Source: Rugalucina vietnamica
Lineage: Eukaryota; Mollusca; Bivalvia; Lucinida; Lucinidae
Length of the DNA stretch: 64,000 bases
Reading direction: 5' to 3'
Assembly (NCBI GenBank): GCA_964017185.1
Contig: OZ024882.1
Coordinates: 44,065,431-44,129,430 of the forward strand
Made by a program: the position numbers and the translations under genes
The notes under the pieces: model-generated
What the model was told of the DNA's origin: nothing
Database searches by the model: none
The model's input: the letters and a program-made list of their open reading frames with translations, nothing else
Shown here: positions 11,526 through 23,109 of the stretch, in pieces
Numbering within the stretch: position 1 is the first letter of the stretch
Layout of the letters: each line of letters opens with the position of its first letter

Positions 11526-12750
11526 ACATCTGAATATAAATACTTATATTTACATTTTATATTATCAATCAAGAATCAGATTTTTAAATGCGCATATCAT
11601 CGCCCATTTTCATGTAATTTAATATTGAATCCGACTTAACGTAATTTTGGAACAGCCAAAACGTATGCTTTTCGCGCCTAACTTCATGGCGATACGCGAC
11701 AGACGTCACGCCAACAAGAGTAAACAAACAACTTCACTGGCGGGTTTTGACGTCGCTCCGCCCATAGGCGTGGTCTCTAGATCACATGACTTAATGGTTT
11801 TCATTGGATAATGAAGAACATCAAGAAAGTAACTTTCATCTGGGGCGATTGCAATAAAATATAAATATACGGGAATTAATAGCAGTGGCAACACGCTTTC
11901 ATTTGAGGCCAAGTTTGCCTATGCACTTTATCACCAAATTCAGTTTGATGCACCGGAGTATCATTAGGTGTCAGCATGGATTTGGTTGCAAGATGTTCCG
12001 AAAATATCCATATTCATCTTTTCCCAAATTCAACATGTCATAGAAAGGTCAACGCCATCCAAGAACCCGCTATGACCCTAGGCCAGATGCTACCTACATG
12101 TATCTTAAGATTTGTAAAGTTATTCAATGTATTTCTGAGCATGACAACCGTTTTTAGAATATGATCGAGACGTCACATGAAAAGGAACTTTCCTTCGTAA
12201 CACCCAGGGACACTCCACATGGAACAGCTTACATCTGCAAAGCAATGTTAGATAATTTATCCACCTGAACTACAGTTGAACAAAGCCAATATCTCAGATA
12301 CCGAAGCCCCCTATTTAGAGTTACATCTTTCTGTTGCAAATGGATTTGTTTCTTCTAAAATTTATTATAAGCGCGATGACTTTGATTTTGATAAAGTAAA
12401 TTTTCCGTTTTTCGATGGTGACGTCCCTCGTCGTGCTTCTTATAGTGTATACATTTCGCAACTTATTAGGTTTGCTAGAGTCTGAAATCATGTTACAAAC
12501 TTCAACATTCGAAATACATGTAAATGTTTACCAGCCAAACTTCTCCAATAGGGCTACCGGTACCATAAACTTCGAAAAACATTTTCTAAATGGTTGGTTA
12601 ATAGCTTAATGTCTGAGATCCACACCTGAAGTCAGGACGGACAGTATTTTTCTAACCACAATACGTTACTAACCACAATACGATACTCGAGGTTGCAGGT
12701 TACCTGTACCAAGTGCAAATTGTAGTCACCATGAACTAACGAATCAGCAG

Positions 12751-12783
<33 letters not shown>
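12751..12783. repeat. Poly(A) tract
   Basis: About 32 consecutive A. No matching tract in the right inner arm. Confidence 0.9.
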
Positions 12784-12786
<3 letters not shown>

Positions 12787-13100
12787 GACCAAATCTTAAC
12801 CCATATTTGACGATTGGACTGTCCCGTTCTTATCATTTGGATGAGTCCACTTTCATTTTAGGGGCGTTAGGAGCTTCTTGTCTGTTGCTTGGCCCATTGT
12901 GGTCCAACTGGTGTTTTCCTTTTGCTCCGGAGTTAATAAGTTATTCGGCGCCCAGGATCTCCATCGTCGGGCAGCTTACTGAATCTGTTGAGTCCTCGTT
13001 TTTTATTCATCAGGATGTTTATCATGATTTATCTGTTTGTTCTTGATGACTAATTGACAAGTTAGAGGTTCACCACGAAGACCGAAGAACTAACTAAATG

Positions 13101-13560
13101 TTATGAACCACTGCAGAAGCTGAGGGTAAGGTTATGGCCATGTAAATTCGATTTAAGCCCACCAGTAATTACTGATCGTTCCAAGGCGATACTTCTGTGG
13201 TGGTTCTTTCGTTTTATGTCTTGGTGTTTTAAATCTTTGTGCTGTTTGCGCCTTGTGTATGTTTTTTTTATACTTTTAGTTAAGTTTAGGTAACTGAGTG
13301 GCCACCTATTGGGAAAATAGCTGCTTATTCGGCTTACGATATGTTTTCATGGTACCTGATTGTTAATTTTAATTAGTTTTTTTTTCTATCTCGGTTTTTG
13401 GAGTGGGGATCTTTTTCTGATTGCGACTTTTCCTGATCTTTGCCTTCTTGTACCTTTCTCTGTGCAAGCAGAATAGCCCAAGATGAGACGCTGCGTTCTG
13501 TGGCGTCACATCTGGGTCTATACGTTTTGCCTATGTCCTACAAAAAGGACGCCAAGTAAT
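13101..13560 (+). mobile_element. Family C repeat with 3' hairpin
   Basis: Core from TTATGAACCACTGCAGAAGC to TGTACCTTTCTC at 13460. It is followed by an imperfect hairpin (GCAAGCAGAATAGCCC and complement, 13465-13535). A related hairpin follows the truncated copy near 15395-15465, so the hairpin may be part of a longer form. Confidence 0.7.
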
Positions 13561-13979
13561 ATGAATTAATGAAGACACATGCCGGCCATGTGGATCAATC
13601 GGACATCCGCTTCGTTACGAGTTTTGCACGTTCAGAAAGCGATCGCGATCGGTCAAACGTCTCATTACGTTGGTTACTTACAATAAATATTATCATTGTT
13701 ATTACTATGCTTCTATCAGATAAATGGCATCATTTTGTGAGACTGAAATTTAGGAATAAGCTAATCATCTTGCTCTTCGTACCAATGTCTATACATGTAG
13801 TAAATAATACACAATGACCAAAAACAAAGGGTTTATCACGCTAGTTTAGTAACTTTATGAAATGGCAAGGATCTACCAAGTCATTCCATCAGTTTACGGT
13901 CCGAACCTCATGAACCCGTTTCTTTTTTCGTCACTGGGTTGTTGTTTTCTTTATGATGCAACGGACCTCGACAAATTTC

Positions 13980-13980
<1 letters not shown>

Positions 13981-14019
<39 letters not shown>
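13981..14019. repeat. Poly(A) tract
   Basis: About 39 consecutive A. Confidence 0.9.
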
Positions 14020-14021
<2 letters not shown>

Positions 14022-14209
14022 CGGTGTGAGGAGATATGCTTTCCGCAAACTTGTTTATTCGGTCAACAGTTCAAAAATACTTCACAGAAGGACTTCCACC
14101 ATGGAAGTACATTTTCTTGATATTTTATATTTTTCTTATCCATGGTTTCGTCTACATGTACATAAAGTTGCATATCATTGGTGGAGATTTTCGTCACCAA
14201 ACGTCACTA

Positions 14210-14485
14210 CATTACGAAAACTTGCCCATGCGATATATAGAGATTTTTGAGCTTTAAAAATTGAAAATTTTCAACTGGAAAATTTTGATATTTTTCTTAT
14301 TTTTGTCAAACAAAGATTGTGGGTACACGTTAGAACCGCCTCACCGAGGCGGTTCTAACGGGTACCCACAATCTATGTTTTGGAGCAAAAATAAGAAAAA
14401 CAGGTATACCCCTGCATACCCCAGTTTTGCTATATAAAAGTGGGGTTCAAGGGGGTTCACATTATATGGACATGTTTTCATGATG
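14210..14485 (+). mobile_element. Family A MITE, near full length
   Basis: Runs from CATTACGAAAACTTGCCCAT to GGACATGTTTTCATGATG. The core near 14318-14374 is a palindrome (AGAACCGCCTCACCGAGGCG and onward). It is a good reference copy: the outer ends read as imperfect inverted repeats, CATTACGAAAAC against CATCATGAAAAC. Confidence 0.9.
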
Positions 14486-14581
14486 AAAAATGATGTCACA
14501 AGCTCGTTTCTTTTTGGTGCGATTAACATGATCACAACGCTTTTCTTAGATTAGTAGCTAGATAAAAAAAAGACTATTTGT

Positions 14582-14722
14582 GACTTCGCATGAGAAAACC
14601 AACAACTTGGGTTTCCGACCTGGTCCGACACAAACCGGTCTGTCCAGCTACAGAAGGTGACTAGAAGTTTGAAATTTCGGATTTAAGAAGAAGAGAGATT
14701 GTACTATACGTGTAGCGAAATC
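14582..14722. mobile_element. Family B MITE, right part missing
   Basis: Starts at GCATGAGAAAACCAACAAC and runs to CGTGTAGCGAAATC, where it breaks off. Confidence 0.7.
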
Positions 14723-15018
14723 TTTGGAATGAAATAATGACTTAACAGTTGATAACAATAGATCCTTATTTCACAAAAACAAAACAAAACAAATATAACA
14801 TTATGTACATGTAAATGCAAATATAACACTATATGTACATGTAAATACACAATAGCGTATACAGATTGTCATATATAAATAAATATAAAGTAAGGGTGCA
14901 TATTGCGCATGTAATTTTCACTCAAAAAAATTCATTTAAGTATGATTAAGTAAGTTAACACGCTTGTACATGTACATACATGAGGCATTTATTCAAGAAT
15001 GGTATCATAAGTATACAC

Positions 15019-15220
15019 GAGCCGCGTCATGAAAAAACCAACATTTTGCATATGCGCAAACAAACGCACAGTTACTGCGATCAGCACTTTTGTTTTCGCA
15101 ACAGTACAATTTCTCTACTTTCTAAATCCCAAATTTCCAGCGTCTAACATCTTCTGTGCTTGTGAAGCTCAGTTTTTGTCGAACCTGTTCAGAAACATTT
15201 GTTTTCTCATGGCGCGGCTC
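15019..15220. mobile_element. Family B MITE, both ends present
   Basis: GAGCCGCGTCATGAAAAAAC at the left and GTTTTCTCATGGCGCGGCTC at the right, about 200 bp with a diverged interior. Confidence 0.8.
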
Positions 15221-15299
15221 ACATGAAAATCTTCATAAAACGCATTTTCTTACCCTATAACATGTATATATAAACAATCATACAGGGGAGAGAACCTGA

Positions 15300-15500
15300 T
15301 TTTCCCTCCTTTATCATTTGGGTGAGTCCACTTTCATTTTTAGGGGCGTCAGGAGTGTTTTTTTTATTTTATTCAATTTTTCGATGAACATTCTCTAAGC
15401 AAACAGAATAGCCCCAGATGGAACGCCGCGTTCTGCGGTGTCACATCTGGAACTATTCTGTTTGCCTATGTCCCATAAAAGGGACGCCAGGCTTAAATGA
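15300..15500 (+). mobile_element. Family C-related fragment with hairpin
   Basis: TTATCATTTGGGTGAGTCCA matches 12832-12852, then a jump to a strong hairpin. AGCAAACAGAATAG near 15397 pairs with CTATTCTGTTTGC near 15461, with CCAGATG and CATCTGG inside. The middle of the element is deleted. Confidence 0.6.
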
Positions 15501-15802
15501 GTTTAAACGTTAAAAGGTAAAAAATGAAATTAAAGGCCAAAAACTTGCAAAACTATTTCGAGATTCATTTTCTAGAAACCAAAGATAGTAAGTACCTAAC
15601 AATTGTTCATTTTGTAATACTTGTAACGGAACACATCTGGCCCATAAATCATTGAGCAGGTACCATACGTTTTGTGATTATGCATGCATAAGACAGAAAC
15701 CCGTTGTGTACATGTTTCGCTATTTTTCCATATATACAAACTTCGATTAAATGTAGAGATGGGACAAAAACTAGATTAATAATATATAATAACTGGCGGG
15801 CT

Positions 15803-16130
15803 TAAATCGATTTTACATGGCCATAACCTCACCCTTAGCTTCTGCAGTTCATAACATTTAGTTAGTTCTTCGGTCCTCGTGATGAATTTCTATCTAGTAA
15901 ATGAGTCATCAAGAACAAACAGTTTATAAATCATGATAAACATCCTGATGAATCAAAAAACAGAACTCAACAGATTCAGTAAGTAAGCTGCCCTACGATG
16001 GAGATCCCTGGGCGCCGAATAACTTACTAACTCCGGAGCAAAAGAAAAAACACCAGTTGGACCCCGGTGGGCCAAGCAACAGACAAGAAGCTCCGGGCCC
16101 AACCAGCTAAAATGAATAGCTTTAAGTCGG
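15803..16130 (-). mobile_element. Family C-related segment, mirror of 12800-13120
   Basis: Contains CTTCTGCAGTTCATAACATT, GAGATCCCTGGGCGCCGAAT and CAACAGACAAGAAGCTCC, the inverse of the sequence that precedes the family C core at 12820-13110. Confidence 0.7.
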
Positions 16131-16794
16131 GGCCATCATAGAGTCTGACGCACGACCCACCGGGGTGCAATTAAAGAAGGCAGCATAGTTATCAACCATA
16201 ATTGGGTTAAAAATTATACATGCACACTGTCGCATAACTTTCAAGTTATAACCTATACGTCTGTAACGTGTAATGATTTTTCTGAACTGAAAAGAAAAAT
16301 CCTTACTTCCTATCAGTTTCTTAAATTTGTAAACCAAGTCACCATAAAATTCTGGTTCTGAAAGGCCCTCACCTAAAAGCGCCTTTAATCCAACATTATA
16401 TTTGGAAATCTATTCATATTGTCTACGATAAAATCTAGAAAATGTTTTTCGAAGTTTATGGTACCGGTAGCCCTGTTGGAGAAGTTTGGCCGGTAAACAT
16501 TTATTTCAAATGTTGAAGTATGAAACATGATTGCAGACTCTAGCAAACCTAATAAGTTGCGAAATGTATACACCATAAGAAGCACGACGAGGAACGTCAC
16601 CATCCAAAAACGGAAAATCTATATATCAAAATCAAAGTCATCGCGCTTATCATAAATTTTAGAAGAAACGAATCCATTTGCAACAGAAAGATGTAAATCT
16701 AAAAAAGGGGCTTCGGTATCTGAGATATTGGCTTTGTTCAACTATAGTTCAGCTGGATAAATTTGATCAAGTTTGTTTTGTTGCTGTAACCCTC

Positions 16795-16935
16795 GTCGAG
16801 GCGGTTCTAACGTGTACAGGTCTACAGTTTATGTGTTGGATAAAAATATATGTAGGTATACCCCTGTACACTCCAGTTTTACTGTATAAAAGTGGAGTAT
16901 ATTTGGGTGTGCATTACACAGATATGTTATCCGGA
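16795..16935 (+). mobile_element. Family A MITE, half element
   Basis: Begins at the broken core GTCGAGGCGGTTCTAACGTG and runs through GGTATACCCCTGTACACTCC to ATTACACAGATATGTTATCC. There is no counterpart in the left inner arm, so it seems to have arrived after the duplication or been lost there. Confidence 0.75.
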
Positions 16936-17384
16936 CGCACATTGAAATTATCTAAAATTGCTTTGCAGATGTAAGCTATTCCATGTGGAGTGTCCGTGGG
17001 TGTTACGAAGGAATGTTCCTTTTCATGTGACGTCTCGATCACATTCTAAAAATGGTTGTCATGCTCAGACGTACATGAACAACTTTACAAATTTTAAGAT
17101 ACATGTAAGTAGCATCTGGCCACGGGTCATAGTGGGTTCTTGGATGGCATTGGCTTTTCTATTGCATGTTGAATTAGGGAAAAGATGAATATGGGTATTT
17201 TCGGAACATCTTGCAACCAAATCCATTCTGACACTTTATGATACTCCGGTGCATCAAACTGAAATTTGGCGATAAAGTGCAAAGGTAAACTTGGCCTCAA
17301 ATGAAAGCGTGTTGCCACTGTTATGAATTCCCGTATATTTATATTTTTATATGTCCTAGATGAAAGTATCTTTCTTGATGTTCT

Positions 17385-17540
17385 TCATTATCCAATGAAA
17401 ACCGTTAAGTCACGTGATCTAGAGGCCACGCCAATGGGCGGGGCGACGTCAAAACCAGCCAGTGACGTTGTTTGTTTACTCTTATTGACTTTACGTCAGT
17501 CGCGTATCGCCATGAAGTTAGGCGCGAAAATTTGACGTTT
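17385..17540. promoter_or_regulatory. Promoter-like motif island
   Basis: Within about 150 bp lie: ATCCAATGA (CCAAT box), GTCACGTGAT (E-box), GCCAATGGGCGGGGC (CCAAT fused to a GC box), GCGACGTCA, GTGACGTTG and TTACGTCAG (three CRE-like sites), TTGTTTACTC (forkhead type) and GGCGCGAAAAT (E2F type). No gene is seen within 1 kb on either side. The left arm (11640-11810) shows the same layout with several sites broken. Function is inferred from motif density only. Confidence 0.4.
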
Positions 17541-17671
17541 TGGCTGTTCCAAAATTACGTTAAGTCGGATTCAATATTAAATAACATGGCAATGGGCGGT
17601 GATATGCGCAATTAAAAATCTGATATTTGATTGATAATATAAAATGTAAATATAAGTACCTATTGAAATTC

Positions 17672-17790
17672 AGATTTTAATTTTCACTGGATGATGAAAA
17701 ACATAAGCTGTTTTAATGTCTTCGAGAAGCCCTTCGGGCTTAAGAGACATTAAAACAGCCTTATGTTTTATTATCCAGTGAAAGCTAGAG
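17672..17790. repeat. Long foldback hairpin, mirror of 11410-11525
   Basis: CACTGGATGATGAAAAACAT at the left pairs with ATGTTTTATTATCCAGTG at the right, and GCTGTTTTAATGTCT pairs with AGACATTAAAACAGC. Confidence 0.85.
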
Positions 17791-17820
17791 ATGGCTAGTT
17801 AGAGATTCACAACTAACTAA

Positions 17821-18178
17821 ATATTGTGAACCACTACGGTACAGAAGCTGAGGGTGCGGTTAGGATCCTGTAAAACTGGTTTAAGTCCGCCAATAATTTT
17901 ATATTAAGTGATCGTTCCAAGGCGATATCTCTGTGGTGGTTCTAATTGCTTTATGGTTTTGTGTTGAATTTTATGTTGCACCTTATGTATGTTTTCATAC
18001 ATTTAGTTAAAATTGGGTAACTGAGTAACCGCCGATTGGGAAATAGCTGATCTCTCGGCTTACGATAGGTTTTCTTAGTGCAAATACCTCATTGTTAATT
18101 TGTTCCCACCTCTGGTTTTGAAGTGGGAATTTGTTTCTGATTGCGCCATTTCCTAAACATTGCCTGCTTTTACCTTCA
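17821..18178 (+). mobile_element. Family C repeat
   Basis: GTGAACCACTACGGTACAGA to TGCCTGCTTTTACCTTC. Mirror partner of 10978-11335. Confidence 0.75.
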
Positions 18179-18218
18179 ATACTTAACCAAAGTAGATTTC
18201 GACAGACTATTGTTCATC

Positions 18219-18342
18219 AGCATAAGATGTCCGTGCATTGAATACCCCTTTAAACCCCACTTTTTATACAGTAAAACTTGGGTATGCAGGGGTATATCAT
18301 TTTTTCTTATTTTTTGCTTCAAAACATAGATTGTGAGTACTC
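18219..18342 (-). mobile_element. Family A MITE, half element at the arm junction
   Basis: From CATAAGATGTCCGTGCATTG through GGGTATGCAGGGGTATATC to GAGTACTCGTTCGG, where the palindromic core stops and the outer arm begins. The inner and outer arms are joined through this broken copy. Confidence 0.75.
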
Positions 18343-18555
18343 GTTCGGAATGAAATAAAGGCTTAAACACATTCAGAAATTTTTAATTTTATTTTACAAA
18401 ACTTAACCAATGTAACAAATATAACACTTTGTAATCACATTATTATCTGATTATCATATATTTAATAACGTACATGATTGCACAAAAACTTTATTTAGCA
18501 TTATCAGCAGAACTGTACATTCACATGCATAATACTGTTTTCTTTCAAATATTAT

Positions 18556-18750
18556 TGAGCCGCCTCATGAGAAAACCAACAATTTAAACAGGCGCAAACA
18601 AAGACACAGGCCGGCCTCGCGGTCACCGAGAAGCTGATCAGCGCCTTTGTTTTCCGTACTCGGAAAGTACAATTCCTCTTCTTCTTAAATCCGAATTGTC
18701 AAGCTTCTAGCTGTCTTCTGTGGCTGTACAGTCCGGTTTGTGACATCAAG
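18556..18750. mobile_element. Family B MITE, one end missing
   Basis: TGAGCCGCCTCATGAGAAAA start, GCGCCTTTGTTTTCC interior. It lacks the far terminus, just like its mirror partner 4790-4980, so the truncation predates the duplication. Confidence 0.8.
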
Positions 18751-18812
18751 AAAACATGTCTATGAAATGTTTAACCCTTTATATATAGTAAAACTGAAGT
18801 TACAGGGGTATA
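18735..18812 (-). mobile_element. Family A MITE, half element
   Basis: CATCAAGAAAACATGTCTATG to ACAGGGGTATACCTACC. Mirror partner of 4718-4782. Confidence 0.7.
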
Positions 18813-19335
18813 CCTACCGTATTCGTTCTAAATAGCCCCCAGACTCCATTAAGCGCCCACCCCATTCGTTTCCGAAAAAACGTGCATTTATGCACACACT
18901 TCTCGACTAGAATATTGGTATTTCACTCAATTTTTATACAAAAACACTTTGTTAATCGCATTAAATCTTATCCTGGTCAAATACTATTTTGAAAAGATTG
19001 AGATACTTAAATGTCATTTTCATGGAGTATTTGACATGTTTATTTTATCAGTTAATGTCTGGTTTTTGGTTGGTAGTGTGTGCTTAATAGAACGATATTT
19101 TGTTACCCTAACTTTGATTTATTTTGAAAGGTTAAACGCACTGTGCGATAATTAGAACGAATACGGTATTGTTCTTATTTTTGATTCAAACCATACAATC
19201 ATGTTCATTGTGGTTACTCGTTACATTAAGTTACAATATATAGAAAAAAATGAAGTGTTCCTATAAATATATCTACCTCATATTCAAAAAACATCGAACA
19301 CATCTGAATACATATACAGTGCTTAACTCATATAA

Positions 19336-19806
19336 TGCACCAGTCATTTGTATCCCCGGCCAACCTAGGGCCGCGGATAGCGGGGACACAGCGGGGCTAA
19401 AGTGCCAGGATTTAACCTCTGATGAGTCCCGGCAGTGCAGGGGATGTGCCGCGGTTTTAATTTCCCGCCAATACACAGTCAAATCCATTCAAATTAGCTA
19501 TTATTTGCATTTTAACAAATTAATTACATTAATGGTCCTTTTTTATTTGCAAATGAACCCGTACATTTACAAAATGTACATGCAGAAATTCAAACACATA
19601 TCCCATATTTCAATTTCATCAGAACAACTCACAATTGTTGTTACACATTATTGTCACCCTCCGGGGAGCCGGGGCTTTTAGCAGGGATTTTACCACAAAT
19701 TTGAATGCGCAGGGCCGGGCTTTTACCGGGGCTTTAAAAATTGAAAGGTTAAACGTCCCACTATTTCCAGGCCCTATGGGAACCGGGGATACAAATGACT
19801 GGTGCA
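19336..19806. mobile_element. PIF/Harbinger-like MITE (right-arm copy)
   Basis: Terminal inverted repeats TGCACCAGTCATTTGTATCC with TAA flanks at 19333-19335 and 19807-19809, the complement of the TTA flanks of the left copy. It contains about 90 bp (around 19500-19590) absent from the left copy. Confidence 0.8.
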
Positions 19807-20207
19807 TAAGCCTCTAGCATAATAACAACATCAAACGAATTGTACACCTAACACTTCTAATATAACCAATACATTTACAAGTCTAAAAGTCCAAACATCC
19901 CCTTCAAGTTGATGTTTACGATAACTTGACACTATCGTGCCGTTCGATAACGTCTACAATATGGTACACCTGTGGTGTGGCGTACATGCTGCCTGGTAAA
20001 CAATGTACCGGTACTGCATGATTCGTCAAGTTACACATACAAGTTTAACTTTCCCACGTTCATGGCTTCTAAGCGGTTAATCAGTAATCAGGTGGCCGGT
20101 CATTCGGTAAAACAGCTTCACCTGGAGACACAAGCAGCCCAAAGCCCATCTATTTCTCACAGCTCAAATGGGCTGGGGCATTGTAAGGGAGCATTGTAAT
20201 TCTGTGC

Positions 20208-20481
20208 CCAGGAAAACATGTCCATGAAAAGTATACGCCCTTGAACCCCACTTTTATATAGAAAAACACTATAGGGTTTGCAGGGGTATACCTATTTTCT
20301 TATTTTTGCTTCAAAACATAGATTGGTTCGTTAGAACCGCCTCAGCGAGGCGGTTCTAACATGAACACACAATCTATGTCTTGAGCAAAAATAAGAAAAA
20401 TATCAAACATTTTCTACTGAAACCTTTCAATTTTTACAACTTAAAAAACCGCTGTATATTTTATGGGCATGTTATCGTAAT
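20208..20481 (-). mobile_element. Family A MITE, near full length
   Basis: CAGGAAAACATGTCCATGAA at the left, palindromic core around 20330-20362 (AACCGCCTCAGCGAGGCGGTT), and GGGCATGTTATCGTAAT at the right. Confidence 0.9.
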
Positions 20482-21697
20482 AACTGTGAAGAGCTTTGCT
20501 TCAGATTATTTCCTTGAAGGCTTTATAACTTAACCATGGATTGCTTAACGAAACGTAGAAAAAACTGAATCTCAATCTGTAGAAATTCTACAACACGGTT
20601 TTTTGTCCATTACGTATTTTATACTTATTTCTGTCACCAAATCAGATCTGCAATTCCATTGAATAACGGGTATCGCTAATGCAGTAAAACGTCTGCTGTT
20701 TATAAATTACAACGGTTGAACAATCTCGGACTTGAAGCAGTAATTTACCATCGTACCAAAGTAAACAAATATGGTCTTGCTAGCTTAATACTATTGCAGA
20801 GCTCTATATCAAACAGGCCAAAATTATATTGATGCTTTAAACTAGATCTGTCTTATCAGCAATACAGCACTTGTAAGTGGTGTATTTATATTTACAACAC
20901 TATCCAAGTTTAGAATTTTCATGGCGTTTTGATTTAACAGAAAATGACATATGACATGGAAAAGGATTTTTGATAATCACGATTTAAACCATACATTTAC
21001 ATATAACTATATATAATTATATATATTGTACCCTGAAGCCTTAAATGTTAGTCAACTGATAACAATTATAAAACATTGTGAAAATTTACTGACAACCCAC
21101 GTATTTTTTTCATTATCTTAATGACGTACAATTTGGTTTCCTTAAAAGGTTTGCAATTCCGATATGAACCAGTTGACATAACATGTAACGTTTCGACAAA
21201 TGTATTACATTTACACCATACATATACTAACAAAGTTTAACCATAACTAATGTGATTTAAGTGGAGTATACATGAACACAGTCAATGTGCACCTCTTACA
21301 GTCCACGTTTACATTACGAAAACTCGCCCATGTAATATATAGAGGATCTATAGAGTGGTCATTTTATATGTAATATATTAAACGAGCCTTTGGCGAGTTT
21401 TCTAGAAAAGCGTAAGACACATTTTGTTTCTTCCCTAAAATGTTTTATAACAGTTTACCATGTAATAACATCAACGGACATGTTCTTGAAGTGTTCAAGA
21501 TACAAAATAAAGTGGGTTATCAGGTCTCATGAATTCTCTTGTTTAAAATCCCGTAATATAAAAAAAACATGTTTGAATATGTAACTTTCGATAAAAATTT
21601 TGCAATCTATAATTATGTATCACAATGTAGTTAACACAATATTAAAAATTGTTTGGTCGCGAGAACTTGCTTGGTAGCGTGTCTGATTCTATACTAT

Positions 21698-21915
21698 TTC
21701 GCTAACATGTCCACCCACTTTTATATAGTTAAACTGGATAATAGTTAAAAAGAGAAATGCATTTTTTTCTTATTTCTAATCCAAAGCATTCTTTTCGGGT
21801 ACTTACATGTACCCACAATCTGTGTTTTGAGCATTCAATTAAAACAGATAAAAACTTATAAATGAAACATTTTACCTAAAATTCTCTTATATTGCACGGG
21901 CATGTTTTCGTAATG
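21698..21915 (-). mobile_element. Family A MITE, core degraded
   Basis: GCTAACATGTCCACCC to CACGGGCATGTTTTCGTAATG, with TACCCACAATCTGTGTTTTG inside. Mirror partner of 1240-1468. Confidence 0.7.
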
Positions 21916-22113
21916 CCAAATATTACCGCCCTCATTCCACATTCCGTCACATTTCGGACATACAGATTTGGTCATGAAAATAGTTTATCGGTAATTTCCT
22001 CTTACCCAGATTCAAACAGCACTTATGTCAGTCAGTGGGAAAAAAGGAATGTACATTGGGTACTGGTTACCTGCATCTGTGAGGCTGGTCCATTTACAGT
22101 GTGGCTAGGATAA
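21892..22113 (+). pseudogene. Open frame mirrored in the left arm
   Basis: A 73-codon frame opening inside the MITE end. It keeps NITALIPHSVTFRTYRFGHE, SSYPDSNSTYVSQW and CICEAGPFTVWLG without the frameshift seen at 1036-1261. No signal peptide, splice sites or recognised domain are seen. It could be an exon relic. Confidence 0.3.
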
Positions 22114-22385
22114 CTGATCGCGGAGACAACCTGATTATCTGTAAAATTGTTTCCAAATAAGTAAATGACATGCTGATTTACGTGTTATCCGTGAGATGGA
22201 TTAGCAAAATTTATCTGGCAAAGTATGGATATACATATGAAATCTCCAAAAATTAATAAAACCAAATCTCAACAAATAAACACTTTGAATCTTGATATAT
22301 ATACATGTACAACTGTAGTATTAAGAAAAGTAATTTCTATAATGTAAAAAAATAACAATCAGATATCACGTATGTACTGTTTTAG

Positions 22386-22650
22386 GCAGCCCCCGTGGTC
22401 GAGTAGTTAAGAGCGCTGATATTTCATTTCCGCGCTTAATCATTCGATCAACACACCGCTGTGTCTGGTGTGGGTTCGAGCCGCACACGGGGCACATGTG
22501 AGACAAGCCAATTTCTGCGCATGCGGAAGTGCTAAGTGTTTTGTTGTTTTTTTCTCGGACTTATCGCATTTTCGCAATCCTACTGACTGGCCCGTCTCAT
22601 ATGAGCTGACATAATCTTGAAAGGGACGTAAAACTGAATAAAAATGAAAA
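22386..22650 (+). mobile_element. tRNA-headed SINE, best copy
   Basis: Head: GCCCCCGTGGTCGAGTAGTT (A box), long middle, GTGGGTTCGAGCCGCAC (B box), closing CGGGGC that can pair with the 5' GCCCCCG. Body, then GTCTCATATGAGCTGACATA and CTTGAAAGGGACGTAAAACT, ending in an A-rich tail. The head resembles tRNA-Leu/Ser. It is the mirror partner of 497-752. Confidence 0.85.
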
Positions 22651-23109
22651 CAATACAGCTTTTGTTGTACACAAACCTTTGATTTTAAGCTTTTTCAGAT
22701 GGAAAGTTACATAACCACACACAAACAAGTATGGGTAACAACGCTTTTCTAAAAGTTATCGACTTCAAAATGAGAAATATCTATTGTTTGAAATAATTTG
22801 AATTTCTTATTGGATGAAAAGATGGGAAATATTTCAAAGGAATGTGCTTGAAATGGTACATATATTTACAAAATGCAAAATAAATAACAAACTTGAAAGT
22901 TAAAGTGTACATGTATACATAAATTGGGCAAAATACATTGTTTGCAGAATATAAGTTTTCATACCTTGTAAACAAATAAGTCTATTAATTAGTCTACATT
23001 AGTATACTACATTAAAATCATTACCGAAAAGCAGAATGCTTCTTAATTAAGGTAGTTTACAATTGATTTATATTTTGCATTTCCCTACTTTTTAGCACGG
23101 GTTAAAATA

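Larger units (their letters stand above)
10785..13070. repeat. Left inner arm of the inverted duplication
   Basis: Reverse complement of 15790-18220. Matching blocks include 10930-11040 with 18130-18235, 11400-11530 with 17670-17790, 11640-11810 with 17385-17570, 11960-12170 with 17030-17240 and 12270-12600 with 16440-16740. The right inner arm is continuous with the right outer arm. On the left the two are 5.3 kb apart. Confidence 0.85.
13070..15790. other. Spacer between the arms of the inverted duplication
   Basis: About 2.7 kb. It holds a family C copy, a poly(A) tract, one family A MITE, two family B MITEs and a hairpin near 15400. No gene is seen. If the arms pair, this is the loop. 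Confidence 0.7.
15790..18220. repeat. Right inner arm of the inverted duplication
   Basis: Reverse complement of 10785-13070 as listed there. The promoter-like island at 17385-17540 is better kept here than in the left arm. Confidence 0.85.

Noticed and set aside
11706-17535. Mirrored frames with DVLHYPMKT and GGATSKPAS at 11706-11912 and 17323-17535
   Set aside because: Their sequence is the promoter-like island. Changes between arms fall in motif sites and there is no start or splice support, so they are not called as genes.
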